Positions 23,156 through 34,462 of a stretch of DNA of 64,000 nt are shown here, one piece after another. The stretch's first letter is position 1. The number at the start of each line of letters is the position of its first letter. A program made the position numbers and the translations under genes. The stretch comes from Paramecium octaurelia (Eukaryota > Ciliophora > Oligohymenophorea > Peniculida > Parameciidae), in assembly GCA_905182995.1 (NCBI GenBank), contig CAJJDP010000056.1, forward strand, positions 392,919 to 456,918, read 5' to 3'. The notes under the pieces are model-generated. The model saw only the letters and a program-made list of their open reading frames with translations, searched no databases and was not told where the DNA came from.

Positions 23156-23744
23156 ATGATCATCTAGGTGGGTCACCTTAATGGAGAGGTGAAAACATAC
23201 AACTTAGCAGATTAGAGTACTGCAGCTGAATTAATGAATGTTTTGAACTCTGAATTGGCATGTCAAGTTCAATTGGTTTAATCCGGAGAATTAGTCAATG
23301 CATCCTCAATTTTGGCAGGTGAAAGAATCTATTATGTCACCGTTGATGCAGAAGGAGGTAAGAAAAAGAAGAAAAAGAAGAAGAATTTTGCCAAGCCCAA
23401 AAAGAAGAAGCACCGACACCGAAAAGTTAAGTTGGCTACCCTCAAATTATACAACGTCGACAATAAGGGTGTTGTCCAAAGATCTCACAAATAATGTCCT
23501 CAATGTCCCTAAGGTGTTTACATGGCCAAACACTTTGACAGACATTACTGTGGTACTTGCCACCAAACCTTCAGAATGGACGAAGCTACAGTAAGATTAA
23601 TAACTATTTTTTAAGATTAAAGCCAACTTAGAAGCAATCAAAAAATAATAAGCTGCCAAAGCTGCTGCTGCCGCCGCTGCTGCCCCAGCTGGTGGAGCTG
23701 CCGATAAAGGTGCTGCTGGAGGAAAAAAAGGAAAGAAGAAGTGA
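23156..23744 (+). CDS. Ribosomal protein eS31 (S27a) with degenerate ubiquitin-like head, 187 aa
   Basis: Small-subunit ribosomal protein eS31. Residues 1-68 are a ubiquitin-like domain of reduced similarity (MIIQVGHLNGEVKTYNL...) ending in a Gly-Gly (VDAEGG), followed at once by the basic eS31 N-terminus (KKKKKKKKNFAKPKKKK). The eS31 zinc finger is intact: CPQC, 14 residues, CGTC. A C-terminal Ala/Gly/Lys-rich extension (~45 residues) follows. One 25-nt intron at 23591-23615 gives exactly 188 codons to TGA 23742-23744. In most eukaryotes this gene makes true ubiquitin plus eS31. Here the head keeps the diglycine but is shorter than 76 residues and has lost most ubiquitin sequence, so it is unlikely to supply functional ubiquitin. 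Confidence 0.9.
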
Positions 23745-23948
23745 AATATATATTATCTAGTATATTAATACACAATTTAACAAATAATAAAATCTCAAAG
23801 GATTTCATCTTTGCTCCCTTATTTTTGTATAATTAAACTAAAAATAATTTCAATTTCTTCCCAAACTTCAATGAATCATAGCATTTATTTATATCAAATA
23901 TATAGTAATCTTTCCTTTATCTAACTTTGAGCTTCACTCTTTACATTT

Positions 23949-24400
23949 TCAAACTATTTAATAATTAATCAATTACTATAACTATTTACTATCAAATAAT
24001 AGCTCTAAAAGGGATATCTACTAATTTACTAATGCTATTAAACTAATAATAAGAGAACTATAAATAATTTTTAATTTCTTGATAAATCCTCTACTTATAT
24101 GTTCTACTCCTACATTTTAAACTCTAATTATTTCTTTATATTTTAAGAAATAGTTTTGATTCAGCAAATTAAAATTGAATTAAGGTATTAGATATATGTA
24201 AGAGTATTAAACTTGTATTATTTTTTCATTTCCCTTTTGTACTCTTCTTATTATATCTTTTCTCTCTTCAAATAACTTAGATTATAATCTGCACTAGTAC
24301 TTTTCATATCAGAGGTTGCAACTACAATATTCTTTAGTGTTATAATACACTATCTAACTAAGCTAGATTTCATATGCTTTTCTTCAAATTATAGTTTCAT
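23949..24400 (-). CDS. Possible small protein, 141 aa, one intron
   Basis: A minus-strand frame from ATG 24400 closes at TGA 23951-23949 after removal of a 26-nt GT...AG intron near 24,310; the spliced length is exactly 142 codons. The N-terminal half is Lys/Arg/Glu-rich (LFEERKDIIRRVQKG) and the C-terminal half is hydrophobic (IIYSSLIISLIALV). I recognise no family. The neat intron and length are in favour; the AT-rich setting is against. The ~200-base gaps on each side look empty. Confidence 0.4.
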
Positions 24401-24590
24401 ATATAATTTTCAACCTATCTTAATACTACGCCTCGAACAAGGTTGATTCAAATTATCAACTTTCTAAAGAGTTCAAGGATTCCAATCTTATGACATAATT
24501 TTATAAAAAAATGATGTAATGTACTCTTAAAAAATAAAGGAAAGGAGATTTGCTTAATATTATGTAATACAAGATTATTATTTTAATATT

Positions 24591-25576
24591 ATGAATTTAA
24601 TCAATTAATGTTAATAATCAAATATTTCATGCATATGTTATTCAATTTTGGTTGGATATGCTACTATAATTACACTTATAGCTTTTAAAGCTATAAACAG
24701 AATGATGAAGTCTTCAATTAGTAATCAAGAATTAACTCCAATGATATTATGCATTGTATAATCTCTCTTACATATTATTCAATATGCTGTGACTGAAAAC
24801 AATACCATACAAATAATTACCCTCTATTTTTAAATCCTTATTTTCACATCGATTTCCTTTTTATTTGCAAAACTTTGCTATTAAGTGAAGACTGGGACAC
24901 TTATTTTGAGAAGCTTTAAAATGTTTAAAATTCTACAATTTATTTTTTATGGAATAATTTTGGTATTTTAAGTTTTTGCCCTCATATTGTCAAACAAGGA
25001 CTCATGTGATAAGTAAAGCAACTTCTTAATAATTTAGATATTATTATCTTAGCATAATTCTAATTATTGTTTAACAAATTTCCTCTGCAATCATTACAGG
25101 ATATTTTGGAAATAATTTACTTAAAAAACTCTCAAGAGTGAGTTAATACATACAATTTAAAACCATGAATCCAAATGCGTAATCAATTAATAAATCTTAG
25201 TGTTTATGATTCGTATATCAAATTGTCCTTGTGTAATCCAAGAGCTACGATCATAGAGCCAAGAGAATTGATTTAAACAACCAAGTAAATTAAAATTGTC
25301 CTATGGCTAATGCTAATAACCATAGTCTTATACATATCCTTCATTTTAATTGCTATACTAAGATTCAAAAAAGTGACTTGTGAGCATACAATAGACAAGA
25401 ATAATTACAACATCTTAATCGTAGTGTATGGAATCATTTAAATGACTCCATGTCTGGTGATTCCTTATGCATTTGGATTTATTCCACAAGTGTAGGCTTA
25501 AGGTTAAGAATACGATGATTGCCTCATAATTTTAGACAAATCCTAGGTAAAATCAAAAGATTCAATTCAAATTTGA
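24591..25576 (+). CDS. Seven-helix membrane protein (GPCR-like topology), 312 aa
   Basis: An integral membrane protein with seven hydrophobic segments in order: YSILVGYATIITLIAFKAI; LTPMILCIVQSLLHIIQYAV; TLYFQILIFTSISFLFAKL; ILQFIFYGIILVFQVFALIL; YYLSIILIIVQQISSAIITG; KIVLWLMLITIVLYISFILI; LIVVYGIIQMTPCLVIPYAF. A short hydrophilic tail follows. Length and spacing fit a seven-transmembrane receptor, but I see no family signature, so the receptor role is inference. Two introns, 25013-25037 (25 nt) and 25179-25200 (22 nt), give exactly 313 codons from ATG 24591 to TGA 25574-25576. Confidence 0.7.
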
Positions 25577-26358
25577 ATTTCATATATGATGTAACTAAGA
25601 TAATTATATATCCATTGATTCAGTATAGAATTATTATAAAACAAACAAAAAAATTCAATAATTATGCAATTTTCTATGATGATTAAATTAATCATTTAAT
25701 AAATATTTTAAATCTGAGGTCTTTTTTCTATTGTTATGAATTCTATCATATTAACAATAGAGCTCGTTCTCCTGTAACATAAAATTTAATTCTAATTAGT
25801 GCTATCTAATATTTTTATATTCTTTAGTAGATCCAAATATACCTGCTATTTCATGAGTCCTTTAAATTTTAGTTTCTGAAAATAGAGTATTCTATTCTTA
25901 AATAGAAATCAAATGTATAATTTTATTAGATATTTATCATTATGGTTTGAGGAAAAAGATAAATTTCAAGAATTTATTAAAAAAACCATATAATGAATAA
26001 TAACATACGTATCAAACTACTTCCAGGCTTCTTCAACTTACATTAGAAACCTAGTTTATAAATTTAAATTAAATGATCAAAGAGAGAAATCTAATTATTA
26101 AAGTAATATTGTAAAAGTCATTAATAGAAAATAAGATTCAACTATTATTTAGTTGAAAGATTCAAAATTTAATTTTTTTTTACCAATGATATGTTTTATC
26201 TAGGTTTGAGTGAAAGAACTCAATTAACATCTCTTACAAGTTCAAAAATTGATATCAATATGTTCCATTAATGTACAAAACTCAGTCGTAATAATATTCT
26301 ATTATTGTATGATTTTTTAATAATTTAATAATTATTTGAAAATTCTAGTTCGAAAAAG
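25577..26358. other. AT-rich region with fragmentary coding signal, unresolved
   Basis: Between the seven-helix gene and the Hook-like gene. Short plus-strand frames with coding-like composition exist, for example from ATG 25737 (a 29-nt candidate intron near 25800) and around 25,960-26,200, but I could not join them into one model. The frame just upstream of 26359 is also open, so the Hook-like gene might start earlier. I see no RNA gene here. Confidence 0.3.
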
Positions 26359-27843
26359 ATGAATTAGAAAAGCTTTTTAACTTGGTTCTAATTATTATTA
26401 AAAAGTGATTAACCTATTGTATTAGACTAAACTAATTGGCTTAGTTTTGTTAGCGAAGTGCTGGATGTAATCTGCAGCTTTTTAATGAATAAAATTGACT
26501 CAAAAGGTGACATATTTTAAAGACAACAAATTTAATCTATAATCGAGTTACTCTAAAAGCTGATTTCTATTCTCAAAAAATTCGATGAAAATAGCATAAA
26601 TGAATTATTGAAGTTTATATTTTTAGTATTTTTGGATAAATATTTAATAGGTATCTAAAGAAATTCCAGAACTTGAACAATTAAATGTTGAGATGAATGA
26701 ATAGGATTAATATTAGATGTTTCAAGAATTAAATCTAACAGATAATGAAATTATATAGTTAAATTTTTCTAAATATGAACTTCTTTAAATAATTGAACAT
26801 GTTGAAGAAAAGTATAAATAGACTAAAGAACAATTGGAGTAAATTTTACCATAGTTTGAAAAAGCATAGGAGAGCCTTAAATTGTCAATAATTGCAAAGG
26901 AGGAAGAAAATAAAATGCTGAATAAATGTAAATAATTGTAATTATTTTAGAAATTGAAGAATTAGTTGCAGAAATTGATCGATTAAGTATCATCAATACT
27001 GACTAATAAACTATTCTAAATTAAATTAGCGAATAACATTAAAGCAATCCAGATCATAGTTAATTGCTGTAATATTTACAAAGGTAAATATTTATTATAT
27101 CATTTAGGCAACATAGTGTTATATAGGAATAGGAACATGAATTAGAAGAATTGCGTAAGATCTTTGCTAAAAAACAATTAAACAATATCTTTTAAGACAA
27201 AGAAAATTATACCAATATTTAAACTTTAGAAAGCAGAATATTTATTTATTCAGAAAAATTAAAAGAATTAAATTAATTGGTGTAAACACTATAAAAAGAT
27301 TTAGTCAAATTAGAAATTTAAAAATCATTAGTGGAGAAGAAATTAGAGGAAACAACCTAACAAAAAGATTCAGAAATACAAAAACTTAAATTAGAAATTG
27401 ATGATATCTAATTGCAGAACCAAAAACTATAATCTGAAATAAATACAAGATCTAAAGTTCTTTCGATTCATTCCTAATCCTCTTAACATTTATTGGCTTA
27501 GGAACTTTAGGAGAGTCATGTTAAGATTCAGAATTATGAAAAGAATTCTGATGGAATATAAACAAATGCAGCATATCTATCATAAATTGAAGAACACTTT
27601 TTAGCGGAAAAGGAACAGTATCATTAGATAATATATAATTTGATGGCAGATTAAAAAAAATAGGAAAAACTGTATAACGATTTGCAGAAAGAAAATGCTT
27701 AAATTTAGCAAAATTATCAACATTTGTTAAAAATAAAATATGAAACAGGAAACCTGACTCCCAAAATTAAGAAATTAGAACTCTAAAATGAATTACTTAA
27801 AAAAATAGTGGATGGCTTTATTTAAACAAATAGTTAATGTTGA
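26359..27843 (+). CDS. Hook/calponin-like N-terminus followed by long coiled coil
   Basis: From ATG 26359 the first ~110 residues (FLTWFQLLLKSDQPIVLDQT, WLSFVSEVLDVICSF) recall the N-terminal Hook/CH-type domain that links cargo to dynein. Most of the rest is a heptad-rich coiled coil of Glu/Lys/Gln/Leu (KLEETTQQKDSEIQKLKLEI) ending at TGA 27841-27843. A 25-nt intron near 26,625 and a 24-nt intron near 27,088 are visible. The second join is one base out of phase in my model, so an additional splice lies between 26,990 and 27,110. The coiled coil is certain; the Hook assignment is tentative. Confidence 0.6.
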
Positions 27844-28090
27844 ATTATATATAAAATAAATATGTTTTTAATTTTATTCAGAATAAAAATTGTAATACAA
27901 TTTCATTTTTTATTGATGATTAGCCATAATTACAATCAGAAAAAGCATTATCAAAAAATGAAAATATAAAATTATCAAATTTAACATACAAATTCTTAAG
28001 TAACAACAACGAAATTTTTAAAACAACCATTATTAATAATTTTTAACCGCTTTAGTTTAAAGCTAGAAGATTTAGATTAAATTCATTAAT

Positions 28091-29175
28091 ATGATTCAAT
28101 AATTTTAAATAAAGGGAACCAAATCAACCTATATAATCTATGATAAGATCCTGGGTAAAGGGGCTTACGGCATAGTTTTATTAGCACAGGCTCTAAATTC
28201 TGGAAAGTAGTTTGCTGCTAAAATTGTAAAATAATGTTTTTTTCATGTTTTTAAGATAAACAAAAAATCGCTCAGTCCAACTGACATAGTAAATTTGAGG
28301 AATGAAATCAATATATAATCCAAATTATCTCATGCCAATATTGTTTCAATGGAAGATGCTTTTGAAGATAATGATTACTTATACATGCTGCTTGAATACT
28401 GTAGCGGAGGATGCTTATTTAAAAATATGTAATTAAACGGTCCATTAAGAGAAGAAAAAGCCTATAAATACTTTGTTTAAATAGTTTAAGCTTTGCAATA
28501 TTTGCATTCAAATAAAATTCTTCATCGAGATATTAAAGTGTTTTATTTTCTTAAGTTAGTTATCTAATTTACTTTTAGACAAAGAAGACAAGATAAAATT
28601 GGCTGATTTTACATGGAGTACTTCTCTTTCATTAGGATACACATCTCCTTAAATATGTGGAACAATAGAATATATGCCACCTGAAGTTTTTAAAAAAGGA
28701 TTCTAAACCGAAAAGCTAGACATTTGGAGTTTAGGAATAGTGCTCTATGTATATTAGTTTGATAACATTATAGGAAATGCTTCACAATGATCTCCCTAAA
28801 AAGGGATAATTTTTTCTCAAACAGGGAATCAGTGAGGAATGCATATAATTAATGAAGTAGAATTTAGAGGTGGATACGGTAAAAAGACCTTCTGCTTAAG
28901 AAATACTTTCCAGTCCATGGATTCAAAAGTTCCAAAGAAATAACAGATTGATCATCAATACTTGCAGAAGTTATTCTGGATTTAAAGATAAAATGGGATA
29001 TCTAAATAAAATCGTTTAAATAGGTTCTCCAATGGCTTCACCATTAAGGACTGCTTTCGGATCCCCTTTTGGTTCACCATTAAATTCTCCACTGGGAAAA
29101 GGCAAAATCGAAAAAAAACAAGGATCAAATGGCCCAGAGGAAAAATACAGATTTAGTAATTAAAAACTTTACTGA
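28091..29175 (+). CDS. Aurora-like Ser/Thr protein kinase with DFT in place of DFG, 335 aa
   Basis: A protein kinase domain over residues ~15-265: Gly loop GKGAYGIV, lysine in FAAKI, alpha-C Glu in LRNEINIQSKLSHANIV, catalytic loop HRDIKLSNLLL, then KLADFTWSTSLS where DFG is expected, activation segment end CGTIEYMPPEV and DIWSLGIVLYE. The DFGWS-like position and GTxEYMPPE recall Aurora kinases. The metal-binding Asp is kept but the Gly is replaced by Thr. A Ser/Pro-rich tail with repeated GSP/ASP motifs follows. Introns of 30, 22 and 25 nt give exactly 336 codons from ATG 28091 to TGA 29173-29175. The role is probably signalling or cell cycle; the substrate is unknown. Confidence 0.8.
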
Positions 29176-29314
29176 TTTTTACCTTTAATATCTTTCTATA
29201 CACAAATATCTGTAACATAATTCTTAGTATTATCTTTAATAATACAAAATTAATTTAAAATCTACATACATTCGTATAATAAAAGTGATTTCTAGAGTAT
29301 GCTAAAAGATTTTA

Positions 29315-29581
29315 TCATCTTTTCAATTTACAATTATTTTCTAGGTGTTGTAGAAATATATTATTATTAATGCTATTTAGAATTTTGTTTAACTTAACTT
29401 CATGCTCAGAGTAATATCTGATAACTTTCTCTTTAGGAATATTTAATTCTTATATGCTGTGCTTGTATTTTATATTAACATAACATTTAAGACCCAGTGT
29501 TTCATATTGCTAAAGTTGATTTGAATTCCACCTATTTTATATTGTAGCAACTTAATAGAGTAGCAAATATTTGGAGTACAT
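29315..29581 (-). CDS. Possible small protein, 88 aa
   Basis: A frame from ATG 29581 to TGA 29317-29315 (89 codons). The N-terminus MYSKYLLLYQ and the basic helical look faintly recall LYR-motif mitochondrial assembly factors, but the arginine is replaced and I do not claim the family. The same frame stays open upstream to about 30,110 in very AT-rich, Ile/Leu-rich sequence that looks non-coding. The rest of 29,176-30,120 holds nothing else I can support. Confidence 0.35.
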
Positions 29582-30120
29582 AAATAAGAATTAATTTATT
29601 CTCATCATAAAATAACACATTAATTTTATAAAAATATAAGTAGGTTTGTTATATAAAATTAATAATAAATACATTAAATGAAACTAACCTTTACCTTTTA
29701 AATGCGAATGTAAAATGATAATTGTTTAAATAATAATATTAGGCAAAAGCTGACTCTTATATAATAATGATAAAGAATATTTTATCTAAATTTAATAAGT
29801 AATTCTTTGATCTTTTAAAAGCTATTTATATTTGATAATCATAGTAATCAAGCAATATAGAAGTAATTTGTTACTTGTTTTGTGTTGTGAATTAAAATTA
29901 AAATACTAGGTTAATCTAAAAATTAGTGTAAGATGAATTGAAGAATTAATGATTTTTATGGTTAATTTGAAGGATGTTGCTTAAATTAGCTATAAATATT
30001 TTATTAAAATTTGAAGTAATGAAGAAATGTTATATAATATCTTTGAAAAGATGTGAATGGAAATAGGTTTAATTTAATTTTGATAATCATTAATTAGATT
30101 AAATATTGTGAATAACAATG

Positions 30121-31031
30121 TAAATGGGAAACAAAGTTTTTGTTTTTACATAACAAGATTTCTAAAAATGTTTTGTTGTCAACTTAAACCCTCCTCTAGG
30201 CTAAGGACATGATGCAAGAGTCTATTTGGCTATGCATAAGAAGACAGGTGAAATGTTTGCATTAAAAGTACTAACTAATCTGTCGCAGGATCATATCATA
30301 AATCTCTAGGTTTTTTTACATTTTATTTAGCGAACGAAATACAAATACTTAAGCGCATTGATAATCCAGGAACAGTTTTACTGAAGGGACATTCGGAAGA
30401 TTATACTTGTGTTCTATTGGAGTACATGCCTAATGACACATTTTTAAAGATCCTAAAAAAGGGACCTTTTCCATTTCCTTTGGCAAAGACTCTATCTGGC
30501 TATCTAATTAAGGTATTGGGCACTCTTCATACTGATGGGATTGCTCATTGCGACATAAAACCAGAGAACATTTTGATTGCAGCTGACTATAATCTAAAAC
30601 TGTGTGATTTTGGATTTGCCAGAGTCTCAAATTAAAATTTAAGACCTGCTGGAGGAACTCCAGGATACACTGCTCCAGAATTGTATGTGAATGAGACAAT
30701 CAATTTTTTTAAATGTGACATCTTTGCTTTGGGAGTAGTATTGTTTATAATAGCGTTGGGATTCCCTCCATTTTAAACGAATGATCCGAATTCAAGAGAT
30801 GGGTGGTGGGCATTAATCTATAATAAATAATATGAATTATTCTGGAGCAAGTGCGAAGGTTTTAGATAACAACAATTTCCCAAAGAATTTAAGACTATGA
30901 TTATGTCGATGTTAGAGATTGATCCTGATAGGAGGATATCCTTAGACAAATTGCTGGAACATGAATTCCTGATGGATGGAGCAACTGAGGAGGAAGTATT
31001 AATGGAGATACAGAAGAGGGTGAAGGAATGA
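30121..31031 (+). CDS. Protein kinase with HCD catalytic loop; one-base frame anomaly
   Basis: A CAMK-like kinase domain: glycine loop LGQGHDARVYLA, beta3 FALKVL, alpha-C NEIQILKRI, catalytic loop AHCDIKPENILI (HRD changed to HCD), LCDFGFARVS, APE motif GGTPGYTAPELY, DIFALGVVLF and a C-lobe Arg helix DPDRRISLDKLLEHEFL. It ends at TGA 31029-31031. Between FALKVL (30,260) and NEIQILKRI (30,335) the frame is off by one base for any GT...AG intron I can draw, including the 21-nt one at about 30,310-30,330. This may be a sequence error, a real frameshift or a 44-nt intron that would remove alpha-C. The rest is intact. Confidence 0.7.
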
Positions 31032-31306
31032 AAAATGAGAATAGAGATTAGCAAAATATTATAAAATCAATTATTTAAAAAAATGTTTCGTATCTACAAA
31101 CCATTCTTATATTCCATTCCAATTTTGGATTCAGTATTTTATATATAATAAGAATTACCTCTCATCTTTTAGAGGGAACTTAAAGATCTAAGGTGGATGT
31201 AGAGGAGCATTTCTGCCCTTGATGTGATTATTCAATATCTTACGATAATTCAATGGATAAGTGCATCATAAAGCTAAACACTTTATTATTTATTTATTAT
31301 ATATAT
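31032..31306. other. Gap with an open but unconvincing frame
   Basis: A plus-strand frame from ATG 31084 is open into the next gene, but in another phase and with weak composition. I cannot tell whether it is an upstream exon of the 31307 gene or non-coding. Confidence 0.25.
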
Positions 31307-31519
31307 ATGCAAAGGCTTCTCAAACCAATAACCATATCTTAACCAATTCTACAAAGAATAGAGAACACAAGATCAGATTGCTCTTCTGATGAAGACCTTA
31401 GTTTTATTGAAACTCTAAGAGCCGAAGCTCAAAATCCCATGATAAAGAACTTCTAGGGAATGGAGTGCCTTGTGGATGACACAAAAGATATAGAAGAATT
31501 CCTTAATTCTCTTGATTGA
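31307..31519 (+). CDS. Small acidic uncharacterised protein, 70 aa
   Basis: A single exon from ATG 31307 to TGA 31517-31519 (71 codons). It starts with a basic-hydrophobic stretch (MQRLLKPITISQPILQRI) and continues with an acidic Ser-rich segment (RSDCSSDEDLSFIETL). The strong bias to acidic codons in the second half makes it look genuinely coding. There is no known domain. Its ATG lies about 275 bases after the HCD kinase. Confidence 0.45.
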
Positions 31520-31581
31520 AACCAATGAAAACAAGGGACTAACCACTTGTTGGCATGAACCTTGTTTTCGACTGATTATAA

Positions 31582-32010
31582 TCATAAAAACTTTTAATCA
31601 AAAACATTCTTCAAAATCTTTACCAAACCCTCACGTTGCTTAGTTCTTTTAAGCCATGTCTAAGAATTGACCAAAAATAACCTTGAATCTGATACAATAC
31701 AGACAAGTTCAGCATAGTAAATATGAAAGGCAATAGTAATATTTACATCATTCTAATGTTCGAATTCAAACAATAAAAACATTTATTCCTTGAATCCACA
31801 TGATACTTTATTGTGAACTAAGTTGAATTTTGTAAGTTCTCCTTTTGTTATCACAAATGGATATATATTGAAAATTAAGCATACGTTTTTTGATCTTTTA
31901 TATGAATAATTAAAAGATGATAATCTATATTTAATTACATCCCTTGTTGTAAGGGATTCACGAGAGGTCATAATGAAACTAGCAATATTATTAAATAACT
32001 TAAAGTGCAT
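31582..32010 (-). CDS. Uncharacterised protein, 142 aa (possibly longer upstream)
   Basis: A frame from ATG 32010 to TGA 31584-31582 (143 codons). The same frame is open upstream to about 32,155, to just inside the end of the YJU2 gene, without another ATG, so a 5' exon may be missing. Basic and hydrophobic residues alternate (RLFLVNSQTWLKRTKQREGL) in a pattern typical of a folded protein. No family is recognised. Confidence 0.45.
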
Positions 32011-32165
32011 AATTCCTAAAGAATTCTTAACTATTACATTTTTTATAATTAAAATTTAACCATTCGAATTAATATTGTTAAGTCCTTCATGATAACTAAA
32101 ATTATATGCATCTTGTTGATTTATAAACAATTTGAAATTATTTAGATGTATAATAAAAATGAATC

Positions 32166-33083
32166 TCAGTCTTAATAATCATCATCCACCAATGATAAGG
32201 TCTAGGTTTGAGTTTCCTACTTAACATTTATCCCATCTTAATCTTCTTCTTCTTTTTATACACCAACCTTCTCTCCATCCTTTTCACAACATACCTACTT
32301 TTTGACAAACTTTGGCTTCACAAACTACTATTGCACTTATTTTGGTTATTATTGAACCACAACCTATTTGAGATGTTAAGTAACACTATGCATAGTTTTA
32401 TCTCTAAATTTGAATTATAATTATACACTTTGTCATCTGCATCAGACAATCTCTTAACTTTGAATTAATCTTTGTAATCTTTTTGTTTTTCCCATTCTTC
32501 TTGTAGTTCAAGGGCATCTAAATCGTAAAAGAGTTATTTAAGCAACATGTCAGGAGTGAATTAAGTTTGTCTTCTATTGAGTTGATGGGTATCATCAATG
32601 GCATCTAAGATGTCCATTTCTTTCTTGGAGTCATGAGTCTTATTTTCTAAGAATTTCATGGAATCTCCTTGTTCTTCGTTGGCCCTCATTTATTTAAGAA
32701 CCTCTTCGGCTGCTTTTGCATCTCGATAAGGATCGTAATTTCTGGTTCCTCCTCCTTCAACTATGTAATCATGATTTCGAGGATCAGTCTTGAAAGTGAT
32801 TTCAGCATAGCAATATCTAATAGATGGATTGTATTGAGTACGTGCATTTAAAGTAGAATCTATGAATGAGAATGCCCAGATAGTTTTCAGTCCACACAGT
32901 CTCCTTCCTCATATTAAATTTTGTTCCGATATAGAGATAATTACCACAATGATTGCATTTCACAGTCATAGGAAGCATATTTCTAACATTGTCCTGTTTT
33001 CCCTTTGGACGATGATTGTTTGGCAATAACTTGGGATCAAAATCAGGCGGATAATATTTAACTAAAACTTTTCTTTCTGCCAT
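32166..33083 (-). CDS. YJU2/CWC16 family splicing factor (CCDC94-like), 289 aa
   Basis: A spliceosome step-I factor of the CWC16/YJU2 family. The N-terminus MAERKVLVKYYPPDFDPKLL is the family signature. It is followed by a Zn-binding region (VKCNHCGNYLYIGTKFNMRK, then FKC...YCYAEITFKTDP) and the conserved GGTRNYDPYRD. The C-terminus is charged and helical. Two introns (25 nt after FKC, 23 nt near 32,418) give exactly 290 codons from ATG 33083 to TGA 32168-32166. It should act in the nucleus at branching. It is divergent from the SPT2-like gene at 33177. Confidence 0.92.
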
Positions 33084-33176
33084 TAAATAATAATAATATT
33101 TATGATGTAGATCCAAAGAATTAGCAAGTCAATATAAAGTGATTCTACTTTAAATAAGTCTAATTAGAATAAAATA

Positions 33177-34380
33177 ATGAATTCATCTAAGTAGAACGAG
33201 GAACAAGGACAAAGAGACTTTTTTAAATTATAGGCCATACTTGAATAGAAAACAAAAATTGATAAAACCTAGAAATCTAATCCATCTCATAAACCATAGT
33301 CATAAAGCATATCAGAATTCAAAATAAAAGATTCAATTAAGAATAAACCAAATAGTAATGTGATTACCAAGAATCATGATGTATAGAAAAAGTAAATAAA
33401 GGAGCTTGTAGTTAAGCAGAAAGAAGGTGAAAAACACCATGTCAAATAAGAAATAGCTCAATTCGAAAAAGTAAAGAAGCATATTAAAACCAATCCTTCA
33501 ACTTCTGTGCAACAAGCACCTAAACAGAAAGAAGCGAAGGACAATTCTTATTAGCCTTTAAAAATACATAAACCTATGATCAAAGAAAAGGTAATTTAAA
33601 AGGATGACGACGAGCCAAATGATTATTAGAATGAAATTATCATATAAAAGAAAAATAACCAAAGCAATGATAAACAAGTTTCTATAAAGAAGGAGCAAGC
33701 AGAAGAAACAAAAAAACTTTAGCCTGTACTTTTAGCAAATTCGCAACCTTAGAAATAATAAATTAAAAAAGATCTTGGAGAGGAATAACTCATGTAATTA
33801 CTATTAAGTTCATCCAACAAAAGTGCTAAGAAGAGTAAAAATAAGGAGAAAGAAAAGCAAAAGCAGCTAAAATCTTAGGAATCCAAAAGTTAAAATCCCT
33901 AATCCAATTCATCTATCAAGAGGGATTAAATCAAGGAATTATAGAGCTAGAAATCAAAGCCTTTTTCAATTAAACCCTAAATCAAAGACTTAAGCATTTA
34001 AAAAATAAGCAAATAAAAGAATTAAATTAATGATGATTACGATTTAGATGATTCGTTTATAAATGATTCAGAGAGTGTGGACGTGGAGATCGATCCAAAA
34101 GAAGTGGTCACTGAATTAAAAAAGCTGCAGAGGTATTTCTTATGTTTTTAAGTTTAGGAAAAAGGAAGGCAGAAAGTAGAGTGATCTGGACGATGACATT
34201 GAAGAGGCTGGGTTCGATGTCATGTTGAAGGAGGAAAAGAAGTCTAGAGTGTTGGGGATTATAGATGACTACAGAGAAGAGAAGTATATAAAGAAAGAAA
34301 TTAAAAAAGAGAAACAACAGAAGAAGAAGTTAATGGAGATGAAAAGTAAATAGGAAAATAGAAATGATGATGCCTAGTGA
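33177..34380 (+). CDS. SPT2-like chromatin protein, 392 aa
   Basis: The first ~280 residues are a Lys/Gln/Glu-rich disordered region. The C-terminal ~110 residues look like the SPT2 chromatin-protein domain: an acidic stretch (DDYDLDDSFINDSESVDVEI) followed by a basic-acidic helix pair (DVMLKEEKKSRVLGIIDDYR). SPT2 proteins bind histones H3-H4 and DNA during transcription. One 25-nt intron near 34,133 gives exactly 393 codons from ATG 33177 to TGA 34378-34380. The SPT2 call rests on composition and layout rather than a diagnostic residue set, so it is moderate. Confidence 0.6.
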
Positions 34381-34462
34381 ATTCAAACTATAATTTTATG
34401 ATATAAATAACAATTAATAGACTACTGATTTTTAAGCAACGATAAATATAATAAAAAATTGT

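Noticed and set aside
24430-24480. A stretch with weak tRNA T-arm resemblance
   Set aside because: No acceptor stem, anticodon arm or D-arm can be folded around it by eye.
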